A stretch of DNA of 64,000 nucleotides. Source: Labilibaculum antarcticum (GTDB lineage: Bacteria > Bacteroidota > Bacteroidia > Bacteroidales > Marinifilaceae). Every line of letters starts with the position of its first letter. Position 1 is the stretch's first letter. A program made the translations under genes and the position numbers. The stretch is from contig NZ_AP018042.1 in assembly GCF_002356295.1 (NCBI RefSeq), positions 682,001-746,000 on the forward strand. The letters are read 5' to 3'. The notes under the pieces were generated by a model, which saw nothing but the letters and a program-made list of their open reading frames with translations, made no database searches and was not told the DNA's origin. Shown here one piece after another: positions 37,180 through 45,359 of the stretch.

Positions 37180-39255
37180 CTATGAAACCAATCCATCAAT
37201 AACTTTCAACTTTTCCTGAAGAAGTTTCAAGCTCTCTTTTCCTTTTTCAATCTTTTCTTCAATATCCTTAACTATTGAACCTGATGTTTTCGAGGCAGAG
37301 AAGAATCCAATGTTATTTTCCCACAAACCTATGTCTGTTTCCAATTGCCTGATTTTACCGGCAATCTTATTCCTCTCAACAATAATCTTATCTTCAGAGT
37401 GATTCATACTTAGGAAATTGTCAATTTTCGATTGAAACTTTTGAACTTCCTTATCCCCTGTTTCCAAATCCATTTTATCGTAAATGGCATTTAAAGCCCC
37501 CCTGAACTCTTCCTGAATTTTATCTTTTTTCTTGAACGGAACATGACCAATTTGAGTCCATTCTTTCTGCAAACCTCTAAGTACAGACAAATTCTCATCA
37601 TCATTCTCAGTCAATTCGAAATTCTTAATCTTATTAATTATTTCTTCTTTAAGTTTCAAATTATCAACATGATCGGAATCAACATGATCGAAATGTTTCG
37701 ATTTGTTACTAAAAAATTGATCACATGCGGCTCTAAAACGAACCCATAATTCTTCCGAAACTTTACGAGGAACTGGCCCAACAGTTTTCCATTCCTTCTG
37801 AATTGCAATTAATTTATCCGTTGTATCCTTCCAGTCAGTACTATCCTGAAGAGCCTCCGCCCGCTCACACAATTCAGTTTTCTTTATCAAATTATCACCG
37901 AGCTTATCCTTTAACTTTAAATAAAATTTACGTTTCTTATCGAAATACAAATCACAAGCAGCTCTAAATCGCTGATAAATTTTATTATTATCACTTTTAG
38001 GAGCAAAGCCAATAGTCCTCCACTCTTTTTGCAAATCTAAAATCTCTTTAGAGCTCGCATTCCAATCTTTATGAGACTCTATCTCACTATTAGCGATTAC
38101 CTCCACTTTATCGCAAAGAACTACTTTCTTTTCCAGATTTGTTTTCTGTTCCGATTTCAGTCCTTCATAAAACTCTTGATGATTACGATTTATCAACGTA
38201 GTCGCTGCCTTAAAACGCTCCCAAATCAACTCTTTTTGCTCACGAGGAACTGGACCAACCTCTCTCCATCGTTCGTGATATTTTTGTAAAGTATTAAATG
38301 CTTTTACAACAGATGGATCATCCACTAATTTTTCAGCATCTTCACACAAATGAATTTTAGTCTCTAAATTCTTTTTTAAATCAAGATCCCGAAGTTCTTT
38401 ATTGATTTTTATATAGTCGTAAAAATTTTCAACATGATGATGATAATTATCCCACATATTTTTAAGAGCTGCCTGCGGTACCATACCTGTTTCATGCCAT
38501 TTTTTCTGCAAATCTCTAAACTCCTGAAAGGTTTTATCAAAAGCCTCTTTTCGGTTTACCAAATCCTTAATATCTTCTATAATCTGATATTTTGTTTTTA
38601 AATTGGCTTCTTTTTCATGTTCCAAATTTCGAGTACGCACAACCCTACTCTCTCGATATTTATGAAGTAATTCCTTCATTTTAAGTTCCAATTCATCTTT
38701 TCCAAAATCGAACTCTTCCTCTTTGCCTTCATCTGCTAAAAACTTCTTTTTAGCTTCGGCAACTTCCTCATTATGCTTTTTATAAAAATTGTGTTTTATT
38801 GCATCTAACCTTTCCTTAATTCCTTTTGTTGATTTATTCTCCAACAAAAGAGTCAATCGATCAATCAACTCACTTTTTTCCATCACCGTGTAATCCGGCT
38901 CAGTTTGAAGTTCTTCCACCTCAGGTTTCTTTTCCGAAACGTTTGTCACATTTTCCCTTTTAGCTTCTTCCACCAAAGGTGTTTCAATTTCAGAGCCAGG
39001 AGAATCCGCAACAACATCCTTGGCTTCTTTCATTACAGGCACTGTATCTTCTGCTTTCACTTCATCTTTTACTTCGGTAGATTCCGTTTCAGCTTCTGAA
39101 GTCTCCATTGTTACGGCTTGCTCATCTGTTGTTTTTTCTTCAACAATTTCATTTTCTTGAGAATCACTAATTGTTTCCGGTGTTTCTAAATTTTCATTCA
39201 ATTCATTCTCATGTGAGAGGTTCGATAGATCTTTTGCTTTCATGTGGTTTTGCAT
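37180..39255 (-). CDS. DUF349-repeat coiled-coil protein
   Basis: 691 aa, no signal peptide. The first 130 residues are strongly acidic and low in complexity (many Glu, Thr, Val). From about 150 on, the protein is made of DUF349 repeats. Each is a helical unit of about 70-75 residues marked by a W..G-x-V/A-P pattern: KKWHETGMVPQAALKNMWD, ERWREVGPVPREQKELIWE, KEWRTIGFAPKSDNNKIYQ, KEWKTVGPVPRKVSEELWV and KEWTQIGHVPFKKKDKIQE, five in all. A coiled coil ends the protein. Function unknown; the family is widespread in Bacteroidota. It is a single gene with its own terminator. Confidence 0.9.
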   Translation of the reverse strand: MQNHMKAKDLSNLSHENELNENLETPETISDSQENEIVEEKTTDEQAVTMETSEAETESTEVKDEVKAEDTVPVMKEAKDVVADSPGSEIETPLVEEAKRENVTNVSEKKPEVEELQTEPDYTVMEKSELIDRLTLLLENKSTKGIKERLDAIKHNFYKKHNEEVAEAKKKFLADEGKEEEFDFGKDELELKMKELLHKYRESRVVRTRNLEHEKEANLKTKYQIIEDIKDLVNRKEAFDKTFQEFRDLQKKWHETGMVPQAALKNMWDNYHHHVENFYDYIKINKELRDLDLKKNLETKIHLCEDAEKLVDDPSVVKAFNTLQKYHERWREVGPVPREQKELIWERFKAATTLINRNHQEFYEGLKSEQKTNLEKKVVLCDKVEVIANSEIESHKDWNASSKEILDLQKEWRTIGFAPKSDNNKIYQRFRAACDLYFDKKRKFYLKLKDKLGDNLIKKTELCERAEALQDSTDWKDTTDKLIAIQKEWKTVGPVPRKVSEELWVRFRAACDQFFSNKSKHFDHVDSDHVDNLKLKEEIINKIKNFELTENDDENLSVLRGLQKEWTQIGHVPFKKKDKIQEEFRGALNAIYDKMDLETGDKEVQKFQSKIDNFLSMNHSEDKIIVERNKIAGKIRQLETDIGLWENNIGFFSASKTSGSIVKDIEEKIEKGKESLKLLQEKLKVIDGLVS

Positions 39256-39560
39256 TAGATTAGCAATCTTAATAATTTAAGTGCCTTGTTAACAATACAA
39301 TTTTCGTAAGGAATTTTTGGTCCATTACTTACGAATTTAACTATTTATGCGTTAATCCTCAAAGATTTTCAACATTTTTCTTTCCTTAAAAAACAAAGAG
39401 GTTCATGCGACACACGAACCTCTCAAGTAAAACTAACAAAATAACTAATCTACCATTTTCGTTTTTTTTTTGTGAAAAAATAATCCTTGAATAGATTATT
39501 CCTTTTCATTTATCAATTTTCGACCTGATAAAAGAACATACAGCAATCCTAAAATCCGAA
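39256..39560. other. Gap between hsp20 and the DUF349 gene
   Basis: 305 bp without a gene. It holds the hsp20 terminator hairpin (39397-39423) and, between that and the DUF349 start, an AT-rich stretch that should contain the DUF349 promoter, though no exact consensus box was found. Confidence 0.55.
39391..39423 (-). terminator. Terminator of hsp20
   Basis: The arms AGAGGTTC (39397-39404) and GAACCTCT (39416-39423) flank an 11-nt loop, followed on the minus strand by TTGTTTTTT. It is far (about 138 bp) from the hsp20 stop, but no other candidate is nearer. Confidence 0.75.
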
Positions 39561-39995
39561 TTACTGAATGGCTATTTCTTTAACTTTTGGCTCTTCGACC
39601 TTTGCTTTTGGTAAATTTACGAACAAAATACCATCGCGCACTTCTGCAGCAATATTATCCTGATCAATTTCATCAGATAATTTAAAACTCCGCTCCATAT
39701 TATTTACGGAAAATTCCCTTCTTAAGTAAGTACGATCTTCACTCTCCTGCTTCTTTCCAGCAATCTTTAACAATCCATTTTCGACTTTAATCACAACATC
39801 CTTCTTTGTAAAGCCGGGAATGGCTATCTCAATTACGAAACTTTCCTTCTCATCGACTACATTGGCGTATGAACTAAAAGCATGAGCTCCTTTCGCAGCA
39901 TTTTGCAAACTTCCTTTTGGTTCTCTAAACAGTTGATCCATCAATTGATTGGTGAAAAAATCATTTGTCCCTTTTGAATATCTTAAAATTGTCAT
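39561..39995 (-). CDS. Small heat-shock protein (Hsp20/alpha-crystallin)
   Basis: 144 aa. It is an ATP-independent chaperone that holds unfolding proteins. The alpha-crystallin domain (about 40-135) shows IEIAIPGFTKKDVVIKVENG, LKIAGKK, YLRREFSVNNMERSFKLSD, VRDGILFVNLPKA. The C-terminal I-x-I motif (KEIAIQ) used for oligomer contacts is present. GGAG lies about nine bases before the ATG, an unusually clear ribosome-binding site for this genome. It is monocistronic. Confidence 0.95.
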   Translation of the reverse strand: MTILRYSKGTNDFFTNQLMDQLFREPKGSLQNAAKGAHAFSSYANVVDEKESFVIEIAIPGFTKKDVVIKVENGLLKIAGKKQESEDRTYLRREFSVNNMERSFKLSDEIDQDNIAAEVRDGILFVNLPKAKVEEPKVKEIAIQ

Positions 39996-40241
39996 AACGT
40001 TTATCTCCTATTTTTTTAGTACTGTTTTTTTTTTGGGCTCCGGATCCCAAAATTCAATTTTGTTTTCATCCTCTTATTTCCAAAGTCTGTACCAAGAGAT
40101 ATTTATCCGATAATTGACAGAAACAGGCTTTACGGTAATGACACAATGACCGATTCAAGCCAAAAGTAATGACATATTGTCTTTATTAGCGGATTACACG
40201 CCTTGTTTTTAAATTTCCTTGCAAGCTATGCTTGCGTTACA

Positions 40242-40249
40242 TACTTTTA
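40242..40249 (+). promoter_or_regulatory. Putative -7 box of trmD with an upstream palindrome
   Basis: TACTTTTA differs from TAnnTTTG only in its last base. A TTG at 40219-40221 lies about 20 bases upstream. The spacer holds a perfect GCAAGC-TAT-GCTTGC palindrome (40221-40235), which could be an operator or chance. The trmD ATG is 15 bp downstream. Confidence 0.35.
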
Positions 40250-40264
40250 CACAAAATTTAAAAA

Positions 40265-40942
40265 ATGAGAATCGATATACTTACTGTTGTTCCAGAACTA
40301 CTGGAGAGCCCACTTAATCACTCCATTATTCAAAGAGCAAAGGATAATGGCATAGCAGAAATACATATTCACAACATTCGTGACTATTCTGAAGACAAGC
40401 ATAAAAAAGTTGATGACTATGCATTTAGCGGAGTAGCTGGAATGGTGATGCGACTGGAACCAATTGTAAAAGCAATTGAATCTTTAACAGATCAGAGAAA
40501 ATATGATGAGATCATCTTCACAAGCCCTGATGGTGACCAATACAATCAAAAAACAGCAAATACCTTATCGACAAAGGAAAACATAATGATCCTTTGCGGT
40601 CACTACAAAGGAATAGATCAACGAATTCGCGATCACTTTATTACCAAGGAAATATCTATGGGTGATTTTGTTTTAACTGGAGGTGAATTAGCAGCAGCAG
40701 TTATTGTTGATAGCGTAATTAGACTAATTCCCGGAGCTATGGGCGATGAAACCTCTGCTCTAACCGATTCATTTCAAGATGATCTTCTTTCACCACCTCT
40801 CTATACTCGCCCGGCTGAATTCAGAGGATGGAAAGTGCCAGAGATCTTGTTATCTGGAGACCACAAAAAAGTTGAAAAATGGCAAGAAGACCAAGCCTAC
40901 GAAAGAACAAAACGATTACGTCCAGACTTACTGAACGAATAA
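40265..40942 (+). CDS. trmD: tRNA (guanine-N1)-methyltransferase
   Basis: 225 aa. It methylates G37 of tRNAs with S-adenosylmethionine and prevents frameshifting. [17 protein letters not shown] begins the SPOUT fold. The trefoil-knot cofactor loop is seen in [15 protein letters not shown] and [15 protein letters not shown] with IPGAMGDE following, and [20 protein letters not shown] completes the active site. It is a single gene here, not in the rpsP-rimM-trmD-rplS operon common in other bacteria, but such separation is usual in Bacteroidota. Confidence 0.97.
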   Translation: MRIDILTVVPELLESPLNHSIIQRAKDNGIAEIHIHNIRDYSEDKHKKVDDYAFSGVAGMVMRLEPIVKAIESLTDQRKYDEIIFTSPDGDQYNQKTANTLSTKENIMILCGHYKGIDQRIRDHFITKEISMGDFVLTGGELAAAVIVDSVIRLIPGAMGDETSALTDSFQDDLLSPPLYTRPAEFRGWKVPEILLSGDHKKVEKWQEDQAYERTKRLRPDLLNE

Positions 40943-40951
40943 TAAATAATA

Positions 40952-40985
40952 AAAAAAAAGAGACTCTATTGAGTCTCTTTTTATA
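40952..40985. terminator. Bidirectional terminator between trmD and rubrerythrin
   Basis: AAAGAGACTC (40957-40966) and GAGTCTCTTT (40971-40980) form a perfect 10-bp stem around TATT. There is an A-run on the left and a T-run on the right, serving both converging genes. Confidence 0.92.
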
Positions 40986-40986
40986 T

Positions 40987-41565
40987 CTAGTAATTCTCTC
41001 CTTTAATCTCGAAATAAGCCTGAGGATGCTCACACGCCGGACAATTCTTTGGCGCTTTTTTCCCTTCATGAACGTATCCACACTTCCTGCAATACCACTT
41101 TTCATTCTCCTCTTTTTCAAAAACAGAATCATCTTCCAAATTTTTCAATAGCTTAAGATATCTTTCTTCGTGCAATTGCTCAACCTTAGCAATCAATTTA
41201 AATGCAGAAGCTACTTTTTTGAAACCTTCCTCTTCAGCAACACGAGCAAATTCAGGATACAATTCTGTATACTCTTCGTTTTCTCCGCAAGCAGCAGCTT
41301 TCAAATTCTCAGCTGTTGTCCCAACACTTCCTGCAGGATAAGACGCTGTAATCTCAACATCTCCACCCTCTAAAAAACCAAAGAATCGTTTTGCATGCTG
41401 CATTTCCTGTTCTGCAGTTTCTAAAAACAAAGCCGAAATCTGCTCATATCCCTCTTTCTTTGCCTGCTTGGCAAAATAAGTATATCTGCTTCTTGCCTGA
41501 GATTCTCCGGCAAAGGCTTTCAATAAATTCTTCTCTGTTTGAGTTCCTTTAATCGATTTTTCCAT
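40987..41565 (-). CDS. Rubrerythrin
   Basis: 192 aa. It reduces hydrogen peroxide in the cytoplasm of anaerobes and microaerophiles. The N-terminal ferritin-like domain (about 1-145) has diiron ligands in LLKAFAGESQARSRY, ETAEQEMQHAKRF and KVEQLHEERYLKL. The C-terminal rubredoxin domain binds one iron through WYCRKCGYVHEG and CPACEHPQAYFE. The length is typical of the full two-domain form. It suggests oxygen-defended anaerobic or facultative growth. Confidence 0.97.
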   Translation of the reverse strand: MEKSIKGTQTEKNLLKAFAGESQARSRYTYFAKQAKKEGYEQISALFLETAEQEMQHAKRFFGFLEGGDVEITASYPAGSVGTTAENLKAAACGENEEYTELYPEFARVAEEEGFKKVASAFKLIAKVEQLHEERYLKLLKNLEDDSVFEKEENEKWYCRKCGYVHEGKKAPKNCPACEHPQAYFEIKGENY

Positions 41566-41939
41566 TATTTCTATTTATTGAATTTCATTTCACAATACGA
41601 ATATCCTGATTTTTAAACAAACACAATAAGCTTTTCAACAAAAACATCATTATTTATATTCAATAAAAAATACCATCAACAATATACAGCAATCAACAAA
41701 AGAAAAAAACAAAGCCAAACGCAAAAATGAATCCCCATCCCCCACAGAAGAATCGTTTTCTATCAAATAATTTTACAACATTAAAAATCCCTTAAAAAAA
41801 GACAATACAAATCTTCACTCCGTTTAAAAACTGTTTTTTTTTCGCACCACCCCCTCATTTAAAACCTTTGCGTCAAAAAAAAAAGCACTTTTTTCGAACA
41901 ACACCCCCTAAAATAAATAGCTTATTTAAATATTTTTTA

Positions 41940-41947
41940 TACTTTTG
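41940..41947 (+). promoter_or_regulatory. Putative -7 box of the barrel gene
   Basis: TACTTTTG matches TAnnTTTG exactly. The implied leader is about 160 nt. No good -33 TTTG is present. Confidence 0.35.
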
Positions 41948-42000
41948 GATTCGAAACCCCATCATAATTGGGTTAGGATAGAAATTAGTTGATTCAAGCC

Positions 42001-42032
42001 AACATCACCCCCTTCAAAAGAGGGGGTGTGTT
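42001..42032. repeat. CACCCCCT/AGGGGGTG palindromic element
   Basis: The arms CACCCCCT (42006-42013) and AGGGGGTG (42021-42028) extend outward to AACA/TGTT with one bulged base, making about 12 bp around TCAAAAG. It resembles the element at 33202-33230 in its G/C-rich core and trailing GGGG-TGTG. Confidence 0.6.
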
Positions 42033-42113
42033 AGCCAAATTTGCAAAAAAACAGAAACCACATTTTATTCATATTAACCATTTACCATATTTATTAATCT
42101 AAAATCTATTACT

Positions 42114-42866
42114 ATGTTGAAAGCAAGAAAATTTTTCGCATTACTTATATGCACTCTTGTTGTAACAGGAAGCCTGTTCGCACAAGAAGAAACAGAAAAA
42201 GGAGAAATTTCGTTCGGTGCAGACCTAATGAGCAGATATGTTTGGAGAGGAACTCAGTTTTCGACAGGACCGGTAATCCAACCAGGCGTAGAATACAGCA
42301 ATGGAGGATTCGCAATTGGAGCCTGGGGATCCTACGCACAAAATGGTTCCGATGGTGCTGAAGCTGATTTATATGCATCATACACATTTGCAGATGATTT
42401 ATTCACTGCTACTGTAACAGACTATTTTTTCCCAACTGATGGGATCGCTGTAAACAACAGCTATTTTGATTATAAGAAAGCATCTACCGGACATATCATG
42501 GAGGCTACTCTAGCTTTTAATGGGAGTGACGGATTTCCAATTAGCATTTTAGCAGCCATGAATTTCTGGGGTGCCGACCAAGACGCAAATGGCGATCAGC
42601 AAAACTCACTTTATATTGAATTAGGATATGGTTTCACTTATAAAGATGTAGCTATTGACTTATTTGCAGGTTTTACTCCAATTGATGCCGATGAAGATAA
42701 AGGCGAGTCAGGTTTTTACGGAGACACTGCAGGTTTTGTAAACATGGGATTCACCGCATCAAAAGAAATTGCAATTACTGAAAAATTCTCTTTACCAGTA
42801 TCAGCTTCTGTTATTGCTAACCCAATGGCAGAAAACTTATTCCTGGTATTCGGAGTATCATTTTAA
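42114..42866 (+). CDS. Outer-membrane beta-barrel protein, Gcw_chp/TorF-like
   Basis: 250 aa. A cleavable signal peptide (ALLICTLVVTGSLFA-QEE, about 1-23) is followed by alternating beta strands rich in Gly, Tyr and Phe, ending in FGVSF, the aromatic C-terminal residue expected of an outer-membrane barrel. SADLMSRYVWRG-like sequence near 37-46 (GADLMSRYVWRGTQFS) and QPGVEYSNGGFAIGAWGSYA match the Gcw_chp family, sometimes named TorF putative porin. The transported substrate is unknown. It stands alone, with a strong terminator behind it. Confidence 0.82.
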   Translation: MLKARKFFALLICTLVVTGSLFAQEETEKGEISFGADLMSRYVWRGTQFSTGPVIQPGVEYSNGGFAIGAWGSYAQNGSDGAEADLYASYTFADDLFTATVTDYFFPTDGIAVNNSYFDYKKASTGHIMEATLAFNGSDGFPISILAAMNFWGADQDANGDQQNSLYIELGYGFTYKDVAIDLFAGFTPIDADEDKGESGFYGDTAGFVNMGFTASKEIAITEKFSLPVSASVIANPMAENLFLVFGVSF

Positions 42867-42908
42867 CCACACTAACTTCATCGAGAGAAGCTTCTTTAGA
42901 AGCTGAAA

Positions 42909-42940
42909 AAAAGGCAATCAGAATTTCTGATTGCCTTTTC
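42909..42940 (+). terminator. Terminator of the barrel gene
   Basis: A perfect 15-bp inverted repeat, AAAAGGCAATCAGAA (42909-42923) and TTCTGATTGCCTTTT (42925-42939), ends in a T-run and lies 43 bp past the stop. Confidence 0.93.
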
Positions 42941-42972
42941 TCTTTCATGTCTTGTCCCGAAATAAATTAACA

Positions 42973-43005
42973 AAAAAGCTGAATCATTTAACGATTCCGC
43001 TTTTT
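42973..43005 (-). terminator. Terminator of queE
   Basis: AAAAAGC (42973-42979) pairs with GCTTTTT (42999-43005), and GAATC with GATTC, around a 7-nt loop with one mismatch. It lies 20 bp past the queE stop on the minus strand. Confidence 0.85.
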
Positions 43006-43024
43006 CAATATCTTATATTGGCCA

Positions 43025-43678
43025 TTATGGTATTCTCATAAATTTATGGGCTTGCAAAGAGATGTTCCATTTTGGATTGTTCTTTACGTATTCTACAATT
43101 GGTTTTACATTGTGAACGTACTGACTCCATTCCGATTGCAGGTATAACAAACAATCATCTCCTACATTTTTGGATAACTCCTCGGCCCATTCAAAATCTT
43201 TCTCCAAATCGAAAACGATCACTTTTAGCTCATTTGCTTTTTGATAGGATGTAGGTACTGGCAACTTGTTCCGCTTAGGCGATAAACAAATCCAATCCCA
43301 CTCTCCGCTTATCTCGTAAGCACCTGAGGTTTCCAGAAAATTTTCAATATTGTGCTTCTTCAACTCAGTACACAATGGTTCCAAGTTATACAACGAAGGC
43401 TCTCCTCCTGTAACCACAACTGCTTTTGCTGGTGATTCTACCGCTTTTCGAACAACTTCCTCCACGGAAATTAAACGATGTTCTGCTGGATTCCATGAAA
43501 TTTTACTATCGCACCATTGGCAACCGATATCACAACCGCCAATGCGAATAAAATAGGCTGGTTTACCTGTGTGATACCCTTCCCCTTGTATGGTATAGAA
43601 ATCCTCAACCAGAGGTAAATCTGTTCCTTTATCGAATATTTCTTTGTACTTGTCTTTCAAATCGTTCTTCTTAACCAA
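43025..43678 (-). CDS. queE: 7-carboxy-7-deazaguanine synthase
   Basis: 217 aa. It is a radical-SAM enzyme that makes the deazaguanine core for queuosine. The iron-sulfur motif C-x3-C-x2-C is seen as GGCDIGCQWCDSKISW near 46-61, followed by VVTGGEPSLYNL for S-adenosylmethionine binding and LETSGAYEISG. ICLSPKRNKLP and LQAHKFMRIP finish the barrel. The Bacteroidota form has CDIGCQWC in place of the E. coli spacing. It is a single gene with its own promoter and terminator; other queuosine genes are not in the window. Confidence 0.95.
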   Translation of the reverse strand: MVKKNDLKDKYKEIFDKGTDLPLVEDFYTIQGEGYHTGKPAYFIRIGGCDIGCQWCDSKISWNPAEHRLISVEEVVRKAVESPAKAVVVTGGEPSLYNLEPLCTELKKHNIENFLETSGAYEISGEWDWICLSPKRNKLPVPTSYQKANELKVIVFDLEKDFEWAEELSKNVGDDCLLYLQSEWSQYVHNVKPIVEYVKNNPKWNISLQAHKFMRIP

Positions 43679-43719
43679 TGATAAAACTCTAAATTTTGGC
43701 TGTTCAGCAAACTGGCTTG

Positions 43720-43750
43720 CAAAAATACACGCTTTTTAAGGATTTCAAAA
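43720..43750 (-). promoter_or_regulatory. Promoter of queE
   Basis: Minus strand: a -33 TTTTG (43746-43750), 18-base spacer, then TATTTTTG (43720-43727), an exact TAnnTTTG box. It lies 42 bp before the ATG. Both elements and the spacing fit the Bacteroidota primary sigma factor. Confidence 0.6.
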
Positions 43751-43898
43751 TCAAATGGAAATATTATTTAAAATGATTCTCGTTTAGCCCAACTAATTAA
43801 AAATATATTCCTTTCAGATATAGACATTATAATTAAGTCTAAATTTTGATAATTTTACAGCACAAGCAAACAATGAAACTCACAGATCAAATAACACA

Positions 43899-45344
43899 AT
43901 GAAAAATTATAATTTTCTATTCCTCTACATACTGTTTTTTGCACTTGTTTCTTGTTCAAAAGACAAAAATGAACCCGAAACTCCAATTGATTCAACGCCA
44001 AAAGAATTAACCATTTTTTGCGTTAATGATGTGCATGGACAGATTGATAATTTTGCAAAAATAAAGCACATCATAGATCAGGAAAGAGAATCAACTAATG
44101 TTCTTGTGGTTTCTGGTGGTGATTTATTCTCGGGTAATCCTGTGGTTGACAATCATCCTGAAAAAGGGTATCCAATGATTGATCTGATGAACCGAATTGG
44201 TTTCGACGCTGCGGTTTTGGGGAATCATGAATTTGATTATGGAGTTGATTTTTTGAAAAAAAGAATGATCCAATCAAACTTTGATTGGATTTGCGCAAAT
44301 GTGGACATGCAAAACTCGAGCATTCCAGAACCATATGAATACAAAACCATCACTAAAGAAAATATAAAAATCACTTTATTAGGTTTGGTGGAAACCAATG
44401 GCAAAGAGGATGGAACTATTCCATCAACTCACCCATGGCGAGTTGCTCAATTTCATTTCGACCGACCTGAAGACATTGTTTCTCTTTACTCTAGTGTGAA
44501 AAGTGAGGAGAAGTCAGATTTATACATTGCTCTTACCCACTTAGGTCTTAATGGGAATGATGTTATTTTAGGAGACATTCAATTGGCTAATAAATTCCCC
44601 TTTTTTGATCTGATTATTGGAGGACATTCTCATTCAAAAGAAAACACTCAAGCAAATGGAATTCCTATTTTTCAGGCAGGTAGCTATCTAAACTATCTAG
44701 GAAAGATATCTGTTACTATTCAAAATAAAAAAATAGAATCAATAAGCGATGAACTAATTGATTTAAACACATACAAAGAGTACGATTCCGAATTAAAAAC
44801 AATAATAGATGAGTATAACAATCAGAAGTATTTGACTGATGTGATTGGCTATTCCAACAGATATCACGACAGTGGCATGGTTGGTTGTTTTTACACCGAC
44901 GCATTGCGAATTCAGATGAATGTTGATGTTTGTTTTCAAAATACTGGAGGAATTCGTTCCGGCCTGAACGAAGGCGATATCACCAAAAGGGAAATATATG
45001 AAATATCTCCTTTTAACAACGGAACAGTTATTTATGAAATGACAGTTCTCGACATTAAAAAATTTCTACGAGGAAGTGGTTCTGGATTTTATTATTCTGG
45101 CATTCAAATTCAACAGATGGATCAAGATATTGAAATAAGAAATATGCAAGGACAAACATTAGCTAATGAAACCACACTAAGGCTTGGCTTAAATGACTAT
45201 ATCCCTGCGGTATACGACAAATACTTCCCTGGGAATGGTGAAATTCAAAACATGACTGATGCAGAGACCATTATTTCCTTTTTACTAAATACTAAAGATC
45301 AAGTTGAATATCCCGTCTGTAATCGCTATTTTAGAATGCATTAA
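43899..45344 (+). CDS. 5'-nucleotidase/metallophosphatase lipoprotein (UshA-like)
   Basis: 481 aa. The lipoprotein signal ends in FALVSC with Cys at residue 20, so it is probably surface or periplasmic. The calcineurin-like domain (about 35-260) carries the metal ligands FCVNDVHGQ, VSGGDLFSGNP, LGNHEFDYG and GGHSH. The C-terminal 5'-nucleotidase domain (about 300-470) has QNTGGIRSGLNEGDIT and ISPFNNGTVIYEM. It likely scavenges phosphate and nucleosides from extracellular nucleotides. The kinase gene starts 15 bp downstream, so the two are probably cotranscribed. Confidence 0.94.
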   Translation: MKNYNFLFLYILFFALVSCSKDKNEPETPIDSTPKELTIFCVNDVHGQIDNFAKIKHIIDQERESTNVLVVSGGDLFSGNPVVDNHPEKGYPMIDLMNRIGFDAAVLGNHEFDYGVDFLKKRMIQSNFDWICANVDMQNSSIPEPYEYKTITKENIKITLLGLVETNGKEDGTIPSTHPWRVAQFHFDRPEDIVSLYSSVKSEEKSDLYIALTHLGLNGNDVILGDIQLANKFPFFDLIIGGHSHSKENTQANGIPIFQAGSYLNYLGKISVTIQNKKIESISDELIDLNTYKEYDSELKTIIDEYNNQKYLTDVIGYSNRYHDSGMVGCFYTDALRIQMNVDVCFQNTGGIRSGLNEGDITKREIYEISPFNNGTVIYEMTVLDIKKFLRGSGSGFYYSGIQIQQMDQDIEIRNMQGQTLANETTLRLGLNDYIPAVYDKYFPGNGEIQNMTDAETIISFLLNTKDQVEYPVCNRYFRMH

Positions 45345-45359
45345 TTTAATCACCAATTC

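Larger units (their letters stand above)
41566..42113. other. Gap upstream of the outer-membrane barrel gene
   Basis: 548 bp without a gene. The left half is A-rich and lacks recognisable structure. It then holds repeated short CACCCCC-like strings, a TACTTTTG promoter box at 41940-41947 and the palindrome at 42001-42032, which would fall in the 5' leader of the barrel gene. Confidence 0.5.
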
